Positions 1-8,501 of a DNA stretch of 32,002 nucleotides are shown in pieces; position 1 is the first letter of the stretch, and every line of letters begins with the position of its first letter. Source of the DNA: Mastigocoleus sp. MO_188.B34 (GTDB lineage Bacteria > Cyanobacteriota > Cyanobacteriia > Cyanobacteriales > Nostocaceae); assembly GCF_030065675.1 (NCBI RefSeq), contig NZ_JASJDK010000092.1, forward strand, positions 1-32,002, read 5' to 3'. The notes below the pieces were generated by a model. That model was not told the DNA's origin. It did no database searches and worked only from the letters and a program-made list of their open reading frames with translations. The translations under genes and the position numbers were made by a program.

Positions 1-298
1 GCAACTGGCATATTTTTCCTGTAGGGTGTGTGACGCTGTGAAAATATCTGAACGTAAGAATCAGACTTATAGCGTCACGCACCAACCACCAATTGTGACA
101 CTTGCGTAAGTCCTGTGAAAATAAAGGATATATTCTGAAGGTAGTAAATACAATTACAAATCCTCGTGGTATTGAAGCTCTAAACATGATTGAAGTGAAA
201 TGATATTTTATATAGCCAGTAAATCCTACGATTATTGCAATTGTTATTGAATCTACTTTTGCTAAAAGTTTTATTTAAGAGCCTAGGATTTTTACTCA
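1..298. other. Intergenic region with repeat remnants
   Basis: No convincing gene is visible before the VTT protein start at 299. The left part holds an imperfect 13-bp inverted repeat (25-37 and 71-83) and, at 103-114, tgcgtaagtcct, the end motif of the interspersed repeat at 9543-9757. The remaining roughly 180 bp are AT-rich, with no promoter I would defend. The window edge cuts off whatever lies to the left. Confidence 0.5.
25..83. repeat. Imperfect inverted repeat (hairpin)
   Basis: The arm at 25-37 (ggtgtgtgacgct) pairs with the arm at 71-83 (agcgtcacgcacc) with a single mismatch around a 33-nt loop. Arms of the form ggtgcgtgacgct are common in intergenic interspersed repeats of filamentous cyanobacteria, so this is probably a decayed repeat rather than a gene-specific terminator. 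There is no T-run after the right arm. Confidence 0.6.
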
Positions 299-976
299 AT
301 GTTGAATTTTAAAAGCGGTATTTTGCTACTCCTAATTCTCTGCATCATTGCAACAGGTGTGGGAGTTTACTTACTAGGAGGAATTGACGAAAAACAACTG
401 CAGGATTGGCTAAATCAAGCAGGGATTTGGGCTCCAATTATTTATATTGCTATCTATACTTTAGGAACATTACTAATATTGCCCTCAACACCACTTAATC
501 TAAGCGGTGGTGCGATTTTTGGTGCATGGTTAGGTACCCTTTGGACGGCTATTGCCGCTGTAATTGCAGCAGTGATAGCTTTTGCATTTACACGCACGGT
601 AGGACGAGAACTTGTGGCAAGAAAGTTTGCTGGGCGTTGGGAAGCAATGAATGCTGAGATGCGTCAGGGGGGCTTATTCTACATGTGTGCCATCCGGCTG
701 TTGCCGATAATACCTTACGGTTTAGTCAATTTCACTGCTGGTTTGACGTCGATCCGCTTCAGAGATTACCTTCTGGGTACTATACTTGGCACAGTTCCTG
801 GGATTTTCCCCTTTGTATTAATGGGGGCTGGTGTCCGGGGCTTTGATAAAGACAACCTTATACCTTTATTTTCTGCTTTTGCTTTGACGGGGATGTTAGT
901 TGGGGGTGCCACTTGGTATCGACGTCGCCGTCAGTCTCCCCAGAAAGTTCTGGAAGAAAAGGAAAGACAAAGATAA
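299..976 (+). CDS. TVP38/TMEM64 (VTT domain) inner-membrane protein
   Basis: This 225-residue protein is a complete VTT-domain (SNARE-associated/DedA-like) membrane protein of the TVP38/TMEM64 family. The sequence shows an N-terminal hydrophobic helix (about 7-26), a second membrane stretch (about 45-62) and the family signature around residues 69-80 (GGAIFG followed by a small-residue-rich helix). A second conserved block contains RLLPIIP (133-139) and a Gly-rich re-entrant/TM segment after it. The tail is Arg/Lys-rich (YRRRRQS), probably cytoplasmic. Its length is typical of bacterial members. The VTT superfamily is linked to lipid scrambling and transport, but the substrate of cyanobacterial TVP38 proteins is not established, so none is assigned. 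The ATG at 299 gives a natural N-terminus. The next gene starts 59 bp downstream on the same strand and could be cotranscribed. Confidence 0.9.
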   Translation: MLNFKSGILLLLILCIIATGVGVYLLGGIDEKQLQDWLNQAGIWAPIIYIAIYTLGTLLILPSTPLNLSGGAIFGAWLGTLWTAIAAVIAAVIAFAFTRTVGRELVARKFAGRWEAMNAEMRQGGLFYMCAIRLLPIIPYGLVNFTAGLTSIRFRDYLLGTILGTVPGIFPFVLMGAGVRGFDKDNLIPLFSAFALTGMLVGGATWYRRRRQSPQKVLEEKERQR

Positions 977-1035
977 GGATATGCGAATAGTATCATTTTG
1001 TTCATATCACTATAAATTGGTCAATATTTTTTGAG

Positions 1036-3042
1036 ATGAATATACTGGTTTTTATCCCTCTTATTTCGCTAGTGCTGCTAGTGATTCTCTTTGAGAACAG
1101 GAATCATTGCTGGCGCAGTTCCATCTTATCAGCAACTGTTGTTTGGGGTGTATTTTTAACGGTAATTACTGAGTTTTTAAGTCTCTTTAGGTTATTAAAA
1201 TTTTTTCCTGTTTTGGGAGTATGGGTATTATTTACTGTTGGTTTAGTAATTCTTTATTTTCAACTACCAAGCTCAAGTAAAGGTACTGCACTATTAAAAT
1301 ATCCTGGGAAAATTTTAAAAGGAAACAAGATTTCCTTATACCCAGGACTTTTAGTGAGTGGTGTGGTTTTTATTGTTGCTACTGTTGGTTTAATTGCTCT
1401 GATAGCACCACCTAATACTTGGGATTCAATGACTTATCACATGAGCCGTGTTGTTCATTGGATTCAAAACCATAGCCTTGCTCATTACCCAACCTACAAT
1501 TTACCCCAGTTATTTCACCCACCATTTGCTGAGTTTGCAATTATGCATTTGCAGATTCTCAGTGGTGGCGATCGCTTCGCCAATTTTGTGCAATGGTTTG
1601 CCATGATTGGTAGCATTATTGGGGTATCCCTGATTGCAAAAGAACTGAAAGCAGATGTGCGCGGTCAAGTTTTTGCTGCTGTTGTATGTGCTACAATCCC
1701 CATGGGTATTTTGCAGGGTTCAAGTACTCAAAATGATTATGCCGTTGCTTTCTGGTTAGTTTGTCTGGCTTATTATGTCTTACTCGCTGTAAAAGCCAAA
1801 AATAATCAAATACCTCTGTTTTTCATTGGTGCTAGTCTGGGACTAGCCACTCTGACCAAGTCATCTGCTTATGTCTTTGCTTTTCCTTTTATGCTTTGGT
1901 TTGGTCTTATCAAACTCAAGCACTTGCGCTTGAAAATATGGAAGCCAATTTTAGTTATTACAGCCATATTTATTTTTCTAAATGTCAACCATTATCTACG
2001 CAATTTTGATTTGTTTAGCTCCCTTCTTGGTACACCAAAAAATTTTGCACGTGAATACAAAATCGAAGTCTTTACTATTCCAACTTTTCTCTCAAATGTT
2101 ATCAGAAACTTATCATTACACATTGATATTGTTAGACATTTGGGGCTTCAAGAATTTATTACTCCTTTCACTGGTATTGTTGCTAAAATTTTGGGCATTA
2201 TCCACACCATAATGGGAGTGGATATAAGCGATCCACGCATAACCTCGGGTTCATATACTGTTCCGGGAGTTTCATTTGATGAGAATACAGCAGGTAATCC
2301 ACTTCATTTCTTTACAATTTTGATAACGATCACTTACTGCTTAATTCAGAAAAAATTAAGGAATGATAAATATCTTGTCAGTTATCTTGTGGCGATAATA
2401 GCTGGATTTTTAATATTTTGCTTACTTTTAAAGATACAACCATATCAAAGTCGTCACCACTTGACTATCTTTGTTTTAGTTTCTGCATTTGTGGGTCTTG
2501 TTTTGTCTCGAATGAAAAATTATACGATTATCAACATAGTTCTTGCTATTTTCATCTTTACATCTCTACCGTGGGTATTCAACAATAAGTTTCGACCAAT
2601 TAATACAGAAGCTAATATTTTTAACCTTAGTAGAATTGAACAATATTTTATCAATAGAACTCAACTTCAACAGCCTTATGTAGAAACAGCTAATTTCGTT
2701 TTATCGAAAGAATGTTCAAATGTAGGGTTATCTTTAGGAACTGGTGAAACTGTAGGTAATAGGTATTGGGAATATCCTTTATGGGTACTTTTACAGAAAA
2801 ATAAAGTGATTAAGTTGGAGCACATCAATCCCCAGAACATTTCAAATGTTAAATCTAAAATCTATCCCCATAAAAACTTTGTTCCCTGTGTCATTATTTC
2901 TGTTAAAGACAAAAATTTAAACCAAAAGCAAAATAGAGAAATCGTACTTCCAAGTGGAACTTATGTGGAAGAGTGGTCAACAGCATCAGAATATATAAGC
3001 GTGTTTAGCAAGAAAAATAAATCATCAATCCCTCAAAATTAA
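1036..3042 (+). CDS. GT-C membrane glycosyltransferase (GT39/ArnT-like)
   Basis: This 668-residue polytopic membrane protein has the layout of a GT-C glycosyltransferase using a polyprenyl-phosphate sugar donor. Several N-terminal helices (about 1-20, 30-75, 105-125) are followed by a large first exported loop. That loop carries the acidic signature APPNTWDSMTYH with Asp130, the position where GT-C enzymes keep their catalytic/metal Asp. About ten further hydrophobic segments follow, then a soluble C-terminal domain (about 560-668). The role inferred from the family is transfer of a sugar to a glycan or lipid on the periplasmic side. It lies beside the VTT protein, not in the polysaccharide locus that starts near 9.9 kb, so acceptor and donor cannot be assigned. 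The ATG at 1036 directly follows ttgag. The gene converges on the RND permease gene. Confidence 0.8.
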   Translation: MNILVFIPLISLVLLVILFENRNHCWRSSILSATVVWGVFLTVITEFLSLFRLLKFFPVLGVWVLFTVGLVILYFQLPSSSKGTALLKYPGKILKGNKISLYPGLLVSGVVFIVATVGLIALIAPPNTWDSMTYHMSRVVHWIQNHSLAHYPTYNLPQLFHPPFAEFAIMHLQILSGGDRFANFVQWFAMIGSIIGVSLIAKELKADVRGQVFAAVVCATIPMGILQGSSTQNDYAVAFWLVCLAYYVLLAVKAKNNQIPLFFIGASLGLATLTKSSAYVFAFPFMLWFGLIKLKHLRLKIWKPILVITAIFIFLNVNHYLRNFDLFSSLLGTPKNFAREYKIEVFTIPTFLSNVIRNLSLHIDIVRHLGLQEFITPFTGIVAKILGIIHTIMGVDISDPRITSGSYTVPGVSFDENTAGNPLHFFTILITITYCLIQKKLRNDKYLVSYLVAIIAGFLIFCLLLKIQPYQSRHHLTIFVLVSAFVGLVLSRMKNYTIINIVLAIFIFTSLPWVFNNKFRPINTEANIFNLSRIEQYFINRTQLQQPYVETANFVLSKECSNVGLSLGTGETVGNRYWEYPLWVLLQKNKVIKLEHINPQNISNVKSKIYPHKNFVPCVIISVKDKNLNQKQNREIVLPSGTYVEEWSTASEYISVFSKKNKSSIPQN

Positions 3043-3073
3043 TGTAGTCGAGCATTAGGAGAACAATGTTACA

Positions 3074-3110
3074 TATCAATTAACCTTTAACTATTAACTG
3101 TTAATTGATA
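3074..3110. terminator. Hairpin between convergent genes (possible terminator)
   Basis: A perfect 11-bp inverted repeat, tatcaattaac at 3074-3084 and gttaattgata at 3100-3110, has a 15-nt loop. It sits where the GT-C gene (stop 3042, +) and the RND gene (stop 3087-3089, -) converge, and the RND stop codon lies in the loop. No clear poly-T tail follows either way, so it may equally be a repeat of the ttaactgttaactg kind that reached into the end of the RND reading frame. Confidence 0.4.
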
Positions 3111-6100
3111 CCTCTTCATTGGTTGAACCTTTCTCTTGGGAATTATCAGTAAATAAGCTGAAGGTATGAGAAAGAGTGCTAAAATTGTTGCTCCGCCAAT
3201 TCCACCAGCGATTGCAACCGCTAATGGAGGCCAAAACCCACCACCTGAAACTATTAAGGGGATAAAACCACTCATGGTTGTGAAGGTTGTTGTCAGTACG
3301 TGACGAGTAGCATGTACAACAACTTCACGTATTGCTTTACGATCCCCTGTACGTGCATCTGGATTTTCTTTTAAGGCGGAAAGTACGGTAATGGAGTCAT
3401 TTACTGCAACTCCAACCAAACCGATGGTACCAATAATTGGGTTAAAGCCGAAGGGATATTTAAATAACCATACAGATAAAAGACTCAAACCAACAGAACA
3501 AATCGCAATGACACCAATTAAACTAGCTAGTCTGAAGGAACCTAAAGACAGAACTAAGGTTGTTATCATCAGTACTACTAGAACACCAAGAGTAGAAAGT
3601 AATCCTCCCGTTGCACTACTGCTTTCTTCTGCTTCACCACCAAATTCGTAGCTATAACCTGCAGGGAGTTGAAATTTTTCTGATAACTGTTGTTTAAATT
3701 TATTGAGGATATTGGCTGGAAGGGTACCTGCTTCAATAAAGGCTTGAACGGTATTAACTCGTTGTCCGTTATAACGGGTGATTTGAGAAAGTTTCGGTTC
3801 CAGTTCAAATGTACCTAGAACTGATAGGGGAGTCGAATTTAATGAGCTAGAATTTTGTGAATTAGAAGTTGAATTTCCATTTCCTCCTGGTGATAGTAAA
3901 TCTAAAGATTTAATTTGGTTTAAATTTCCTCGATCTTTATTAGACAAACGCACTCGTATCGGCAATTCTTCTGTAGACTCAAGAATTGAACCTCCTCGAA
4001 CACCTTCCAGTGTGGTATCCAATTGTTGGGCAATACTTGTATTATCTAATCCTCTTAAGCGCGCTGACTCTTCGTCTACACGCAAACCCAATTGTGGTAA
4101 AACTTCATTCAAACTTGCACGGGTATGAGTAACATTAGGAATATGTACCAACAATTTCCTTGCATTCTCTCCAAATTTCTGTAATTCTTCAATATCAGAA
4201 CCATAAATTCGCATTTCCACAGGTGCAGCAAAAGGTGGTCCTTGTTCCAACTGTCTCACTAAAACCCGCGTACTGGGGAATTCTCGATCCATTTCCCGTT
4301 GCAACCTTTGAATCAGATCGTCTGTCGCAATTGATTTTAGTTGCACTAAACCGTTGGCAAAATTAGATTCGCTTTCACGGGAAGTAATAATATTGTAATA
4401 AAAGCTAGGGGCACTTCTGCCAATAAACCAGTGCACATCTGAAACTTCTGGATGTTGGAGAAATTTTGAGCGCACTTGTCTGACAACCGATTTAGTTTGT
4501 TCCAAAGAAGCGGATGCAGGTAACTCTAATTCTATTTGCATTTGGTCCCGGTCTGCTGGTGGAAAGAATTGAGTTTCTAAACTTGGAAATAATATAAATC
4601 CTGATAATGGCAAAATAAGTGATAGTGCTATACCCATCAAGGGACGCGCAAAAACTAAATCTAATGTGTGGCGATAGGTTTGAGTAAGGCTGGGACTGGA
4701 AAATCCCTTTTGCAACCATCGTTGATAAAATGGCAAATTTTTGTTGGTTTTTCCGTTGTTACCCTGATGTTTTCTTTCCTGACGACGCTTTAAATATCCA
4801 TATAATTTGGCTGTAATTACTGGAGTAATTGTTAAACCAATAAGCAAGGATGCAGAGACTGCTAGGATTACGCTTAAACCAATTGTCCCTACAAATTCAC
4901 CAACACTACCAGGTAAAAGAACAATTGGTAGAAAAGCCAAAACTGTTGTCAGAGTTCCTGCTATTAAAGGTGCTGTTAAATAACGAACACTTGCGGTTAC
5001 AGCTTTATGTAATGGAACTCCTCCATCAAGCTGGTTACGAACTTCATCAACTACAATGATGGCATTGTCAATCAAAATTCCCAAAGCCACAATTAATCCT
5101 GTAACAGACATTTGGTGTAAGGGAACTCCGATCACATTCATACAACCAAGTACAGCAAGAACTGACAGGATTAAAGAAATTTGTACCACCAGTGCTGACT
5201 GTAAACCCATCATAAATATGGTTACAGCAAACAAAATCACAGAACCAAATAGCAGATTCAAAATTAAACTATTGAGCCGTCCAGTAACGTAATTATTTTG
5301 CTCGAGCAATATTTTTAACTTTAAGTTCCTTGGTAATTCTTGTTCAAACTGATTTAATTTCTCTCTAGCCAGTTTAGACCACAGATCGAGGCGATAATCT
5401 GACTCAACAAAAACAGCAACTGTTACTCCAGGACTACCATTTACCAATGCTAAATCAGAAGCAGGTTGAATAATTCCTTTCTTTATTGTTGCAATATCAC
5501 CCAAACGCTGATACTGGGCTCTATCTACTCCCAAACAAGAATTACAGCGAATTGGAATTTGTTGTAATTTCTCAATCGAATCTAACTCTCCTTTAACTTC
5601 GATGGTGATATCGTTATTAGAAGTGCGTAACTGTCCTGCTGAGTTCTTAGAGTCGCTTTGTTGAATTTGCTGGGATAACTCAGCCGCAGTTATACCTAAA
5701 GCTGCTAATTGAGCAGAATTAACCTCAACTGTAATTTCCTCATCTGGTGCGCCAAAAATATCTACCTTTTCCGTTCCGGGTATAGCCAATAGAGCATCTT
5801 CAAGGGACTTTGCTCTACGAGTTAGAATTGCGTAGTTGGGTGCATTATCTTGTTTCCATGTCAAAGATACTAATAAAGCATAGGCTTTAACATCGACTTC
5901 ATCTAGCTCCGGTTCCGTGCTTCCAGGGGGTAAATCAACCCGAACATCTGCTAATTTATCTCGAATTCGGGACCAAACATTATCTACCTCATCCTTTTTC
6001 ACTGTGTCCAATAATTCAACACTGATAATAGAGACTCCAGTGCTGGAAGTAGATTCATAGGTTTTAATTTCCTCGACTTCCGTAATTCTGTCTTCAATTT

Positions 6101-6287
6101 TCTCCGTAATTAGTGCTTCTACTCGCTCAGCACTAGCACCCGGAAAAAAAGTTTTTACTAAAGCACTCCGGGAAACCAATTCTGGATCTTCTAAACGTGG
6201 TAAAGCCTGAAAAGAGGAAAGACCCCAGACAAAAATCAAAATTATTACGAGAACTAGGAGGCGAAAATTACGATAGAGAAGTTTCAT
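3087..6287 (-). CDS. RND efflux transporter permease (HAE1-like)
   Basis: This 1066-residue protein is a full-length inner-membrane pump of the RND superfamily, working by proton antiport with a periplasmic adaptor. It has an N-terminal TM helix (about 8-26), a large periplasmic porter loop (about 30-335), TM2-TM6 (about 338-495), a second porter loop (about 570-890) and TM8-TM12 (about 893-1050). The TM4 signature reads GILIDNAIIVVDEV with Asp407; the second Asp of AcrB (D408) is Asn here. In the TM10 block (GLVGVAVNDSITVL, about 956-969) the AcrB Lys940 position appears to be Asn963, with Asp964 next to it. These changes are seen in other HAE1 subgroups, so the pump is not necessarily dead. 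Other features are a CxxC (248-251) and an Asn/Ser-rich insert (801-819). The adaptor gene lies 24 bp upstream. Its substrate is unknown, and no TolC-type gene is adjacent. Confidence 0.92.
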   Translation of the reverse strand: MKLLYRNFRLLVLVIILIFVWGLSSFQALPRLEDPELVSRSALVKTFFPGASAERVEALITEKIEDRITEVEEIKTYESTSSTGVSIISVELLDTVKKDEVDNVWSRIRDKLADVRVDLPPGSTEPELDEVDVKAYALLVSLTWKQDNAPNYAILTRRAKSLEDALLAIPGTEKVDIFGAPDEEITVEVNSAQLAALGITAAELSQQIQQSDSKNSAGQLRTSNNDITIEVKGELDSIEKLQQIPIRCNSCLGVDRAQYQRLGDIATIKKGIIQPASDLALVNGSPGVTVAVFVESDYRLDLWSKLAREKLNQFEQELPRNLKLKILLEQNNYVTGRLNSLILNLLFGSVILFAVTIFMMGLQSALVVQISLILSVLAVLGCMNVIGVPLHQMSVTGLIVALGILIDNAIIVVDEVRNQLDGGVPLHKAVTASVRYLTAPLIAGTLTTVLAFLPIVLLPGSVGEFVGTIGLSVILAVSASLLIGLTITPVITAKLYGYLKRRQERKHQGNNGKTNKNLPFYQRWLQKGFSSPSLTQTYRHTLDLVFARPLMGIALSLILPLSGFILFPSLETQFFPPADRDQMQIELELPASASLEQTKSVVRQVRSKFLQHPEVSDVHWFIGRSAPSFYYNIITSRESESNFANGLVQLKSIATDDLIQRLQREMDREFPSTRVLVRQLEQGPPFAAPVEMRIYGSDIEELQKFGENARKLLVHIPNVTHTRASLNEVLPQLGLRVDEESARLRGLDNTSIAQQLDTTLEGVRGGSILESTEELPIRVRLSNKDRGNLNQIKSLDLLSPGGNGNSTSNSQNSSSLNSTPLSVLGTFELEPKLSQITRYNGQRVNTVQAFIEAGTLPANILNKFKQQLSEKFQLPAGYSYEFGGEAEESSSATGGLLSTLGVLVVLMITTLVLSLGSFRLASLIGVIAICSVGLSLLSVWLFKYPFGFNPIIGTIGLVGVAVNDSITVLSALKENPDARTGDRKAIREVVVHATRHVLTTTFTTMSGFIPLIVSGGGFWPPLAVAIAGGIGGATILALFLIPSAYLLIIPKRKVQPMKRYQLTVNS

Positions 6288-6290
6288 TGT

Positions 6291-6318
6291 TGGGGAATAG
6301 GGATTGGGGATTTAGGGA
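6291..6318. repeat. G-rich short tandem repeat at adaptor/permease junction
   Basis: The plus strand carries degenerate TGGGGATT-type units (tggggaata, gggattgggga, tttaggga) filling the whole gap between the adaptor stop (6312-6314) and the permease start. Such heptamer-type short tandem repeats are common in Nostocales gaps. Here the repeat replaces any Shine-Dalgarno sequence for the permease, so translation may depend on coupling from the adaptor. Confidence 0.5.
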
Positions 6319-7745
6319 ACTGTTATTTCTTGGTTTGTACTTTGTTCGTAACTAGCGACTAATTGACCTGATACAATTCTTTGGGTTCCATCAATTATTA
6401 ATCTGTCACCAGGTTGAAGGGAGCCACGTACCAAAACCCGATTATTATCGGTATGTAAGACTTCTACATCTCTTCGTTCCACGCGATAAGTATTTTTATG
6501 TTTTTTATTTTTATTTTTTTCTGAGCTTTCACCCAAAGCGTAAACACTCCACAAGCCCCTTTCTCCACGCATTAATGCTGTAACTGGTAACCAATATCCT
6601 CGCTTTGCAACGGTTTGAGGTATTGTCAAACGCGCAATTTCTCCCGGTGCGATTAATCGTCCTAATGACTGTTCCAGTTCTAGAACGACAGTCCGAGTTC
6701 GGGTATTTGGATTAATTTCCGGAAGAATTGATGCAACTTTAGCTGAATAGGTTTTCCCCTGAATTTGTACCTGTCTCTGACTACCAGGTATCAGTTTTTC
6801 AGCAACCATGACAGGAACGCCAATCTCTACCTCTGGTTTCGCATTTTCAGTCAATCGGACAACAGATTGACCTGCACTCACTACTGTTCCTTCATCTAGA
6901 TTTCGTGCTGCAATTGTTCCAGAAAAAGGAGCTTTAATTGTACTTTTAGCAATACTAACCTCAACATCGGCAATATTGGCTTCTAATTGTTTGACTGCGG
7001 CTTGTTGTGCAGCTATTTTTTCCGGACGAGTACCAGCAAGCAATTCATTTAATCTACTTTCTGCTGCAACTAAACGATCTGATAAAGCTGCTGCACCAAA
7101 GGAGATTTCATCTAATTGCTCTTTAGAAATAGCTCCTTCTTTATACAAGTACTCTCGACGGGAAGTTTTAGTTCTTTGTAACTGCAATTGATCCTTTAAA
7201 TCTTGAACTTCTGCACGCGCTGCAGCTATCACCTCTTTACGGGGACCATTTTGCAGTTCTTTGAAAACAGCTAAGGCTTGAGCTTTTTGTGCTAACAACT
7301 GTTGACGCTGTGCGGATAAATTTCGGGTATCGAGTTGTGCAATTGGAGTTCCAGCTTTTACCCGATCTCCCCGATCAACTTTAAGTCTAACTATTTCCCC
7401 TGACCTTTCAAAACCCAATTCACTTGCTCGGACAGCAGCAACCTCCCCTGTGTAAGTTTGAGCTACTTGATAGGAATTTACAGCTTTAATCGGTGCAGTT
7501 TTAACTGTCAGAATATTGACTTCAGAAGACTTTTCTGGTTCGTCTCTAGCAGCAAAAGTACGACTGACTCCAAAACCTACACCAGACAATAATAAGATTG
7601 CAGCAATAGAAGCAAATTTCCACCATTTAGATTGAGAACGTCTGACCAATTCATTAGCAGATAAATTTTCTTCTTTAGCAACCTCTGTTTCGACTTCAAG
7701 ACTAGATAAACTTTGTTCCTCGATAGATTCTTGGCTATGCATCAA
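6312..7745 (-). CDS. HlyD/AcrA-type periplasmic adaptor of RND efflux pump
   Basis: This 477-residue membrane fusion protein would bridge the RND permease and an outer-membrane channel. It has a polar cytoplasmic N-terminus of about 40 residues, a single TM anchor (about 43-60) and a first half-lipoyl/hairpin-entry segment (about 105-140, with EIVRLKVDRGDRVKAGTPIA). A long coiled coil (about 145-265) follows, then the second half-lipoyl (IKAPFSGTIAARNLDEGTVV, about 270-289), a beta-barrel with the NPNTRTRTV motif (346-354) and a membrane-proximal domain. A Lys/Asn-rich loop (409-418) lies inside the last domain and is unusual. The reading frame opens with two Met codons, either of which may be the start. 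It lies between marR (31-bp gap) and the permease (24-bp gap), indicating a three-gene operon. Confidence 0.92.
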   Translation of the reverse strand: MMHSQESIEEQSLSSLEVETEVAKEENLSANELVRRSQSKWWKFASIAAILLLSGVGFGVSRTFAARDEPEKSSEVNILTVKTAPIKAVNSYQVAQTYTGEVAAVRASELGFERSGEIVRLKVDRGDRVKAGTPIAQLDTRNLSAQRQQLLAQKAQALAVFKELQNGPRKEVIAAARAEVQDLKDQLQLQRTKTSRREYLYKEGAISKEQLDEISFGAAALSDRLVAAESRLNELLAGTRPEKIAAQQAAVKQLEANIADVEVSIAKSTIKAPFSGTIAARNLDEGTVVSAGQSVVRLTENAKPEVEIGVPVMVAEKLIPGSQRQVQIQGKTYSAKVASILPEINPNTRTRTVVLELEQSLGRLIAPGEIARLTIPQTVAKRGYWLPVTALMRGERGLWSVYALGESSEKNKNKKHKNTYRVERRDVEVLHTDNNRVLVRGSLQPGDRLIIDGTQRIVSGQLVASYEQSTNQEITVP

Positions 7746-7776
7746 TTCGCCCTCAAAATGTTTTTTATCGGAGAAT

Positions 7777-8262
7777 TTATGTGTATATACACCTTTCGCT
7801 CAAACTTTCGCTCAAAATATTGGTATTTTCAGACAACGTCTCTAGCAACGTTAGTAGTGTGTTCCACTTTTTATCGCCCAAATTGTCTACAACATGAGCC
7901 TGTGCTTCTTGCCAAAATGGTACGGCTTTGGACATCACAGCATACCCTTTTGCAGTCAAACTCACTACTTTTATTCTCCTATCTCTACCGGGTTCAACCA
8001 CAATTAAACCTCTCTTTACTAAAGGCTTTAAAGCACGTGTTAGTGTAGTCCTATCCATTACTAAGTCTTCTGCTAAATCGCTAATTCTTGATGAACCAGC
8101 GATCGCAACAGCAACTAAAATTGTAAATTGAGTTACCTGTAACCCACTAGATTTCATGTTTTCTGCAAACAACTGCGTAACCGCACGAGACGCCTTCCGC
8201 AGATGAAAACAAGCACATGTAGCCGCAATTGGAGTTAATTGAGTTAAGTTTGGTTGTTCCAT
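7777..8262 (-). CDS. MarR-family transcriptional regulator of the efflux operon
   Basis: This 161-residue protein (from ATG 8262) is a MarR-type winged-helix DNA-binding protein. A dimerisation N-terminus is followed by helices leading to the HTH (ISDLAEDLVMDRTTLTRALKPLVKRG) and a wing with the typical D-R-R motif (PGRDRRIKVVSLT), then C-terminal dimerisation helices. The same frame stays open to a TTG at 8298, but the family usually starts close to MEQPNLT, and a likely promoter overlaps the 8263-8298 stretch, so ATG 8262 was chosen. It is the first gene of the marR-adaptor-RND operon. By analogy with many MarR-pump pairs it probably represses its own operon, with a ligand related to the pump substrate; this is inference. 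Confidence 0.88.
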   Translation of the reverse strand: MEQPNLTQLTPIAATCACFHLRKASRAVTQLFAENMKSSGLQVTQFTILVAVAIAGSSRISDLAEDLVMDRTTLTRALKPLVKRGLIVVEPGRDRRIKVVSLTAKGYAVMSKAVPFWQEAQAHVVDNLGDKKWNTLLTLLETLSENTNILSESLSERCIYT

Positions 8263-8298
8263 GCAATTAAGTTTATATGCAATTTTGCACAGAGTCAA
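8261..8298 (-). promoter_or_regulatory. Candidate promoter and operator of the marR-efflux operon
   Basis: Read on the minus strand there is TTGACT (8298-8293), 15 nt, then TATAAA (8277-8272), just before ATG 8262. The spacer is shorter than the ideal 17 nt. If used, transcription would start only a few bases before the ATG, implying a nearly leaderless message. Two identical octamers, ATGCAATT on the plus strand at 8261-8268 and 8277-8284 (16-bp period), overlap the -10 and start codon and could be regulator binding sites. Confidence 0.4.
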
Positions 8299-8501
8299 CC
8301 TGCTTGAGCGGCAATTTTTAATATTTGTTTAATTTTTTGTTTTTGTCAGCTTACGGTAGATACTGCTTGTTGTTAGGGATATATGAGGAAATTTGAGGAT
8401 TTTCTGCAAAATTGGAAGTAATCTCACTCACCATTAAGTAACGCTGATAATCTTTCATGACAAAATATGCATTAAAGCAAAATAGAGATAAAAATAATTA
8501 A

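Noticed and set aside
3074-3110. Strong bidirectional rho-independent terminator
   Set aside because: The hairpin is perfect but AT-rich and lacks a T-run on either side, so it is listed only as a possible terminator.
7713-8048. Plus-strand open frame of about 111 codons
   Set aside because: It lies antisense to the clear MarR gene and the start of the adaptor gene, has no motif and no ribosome binding site.
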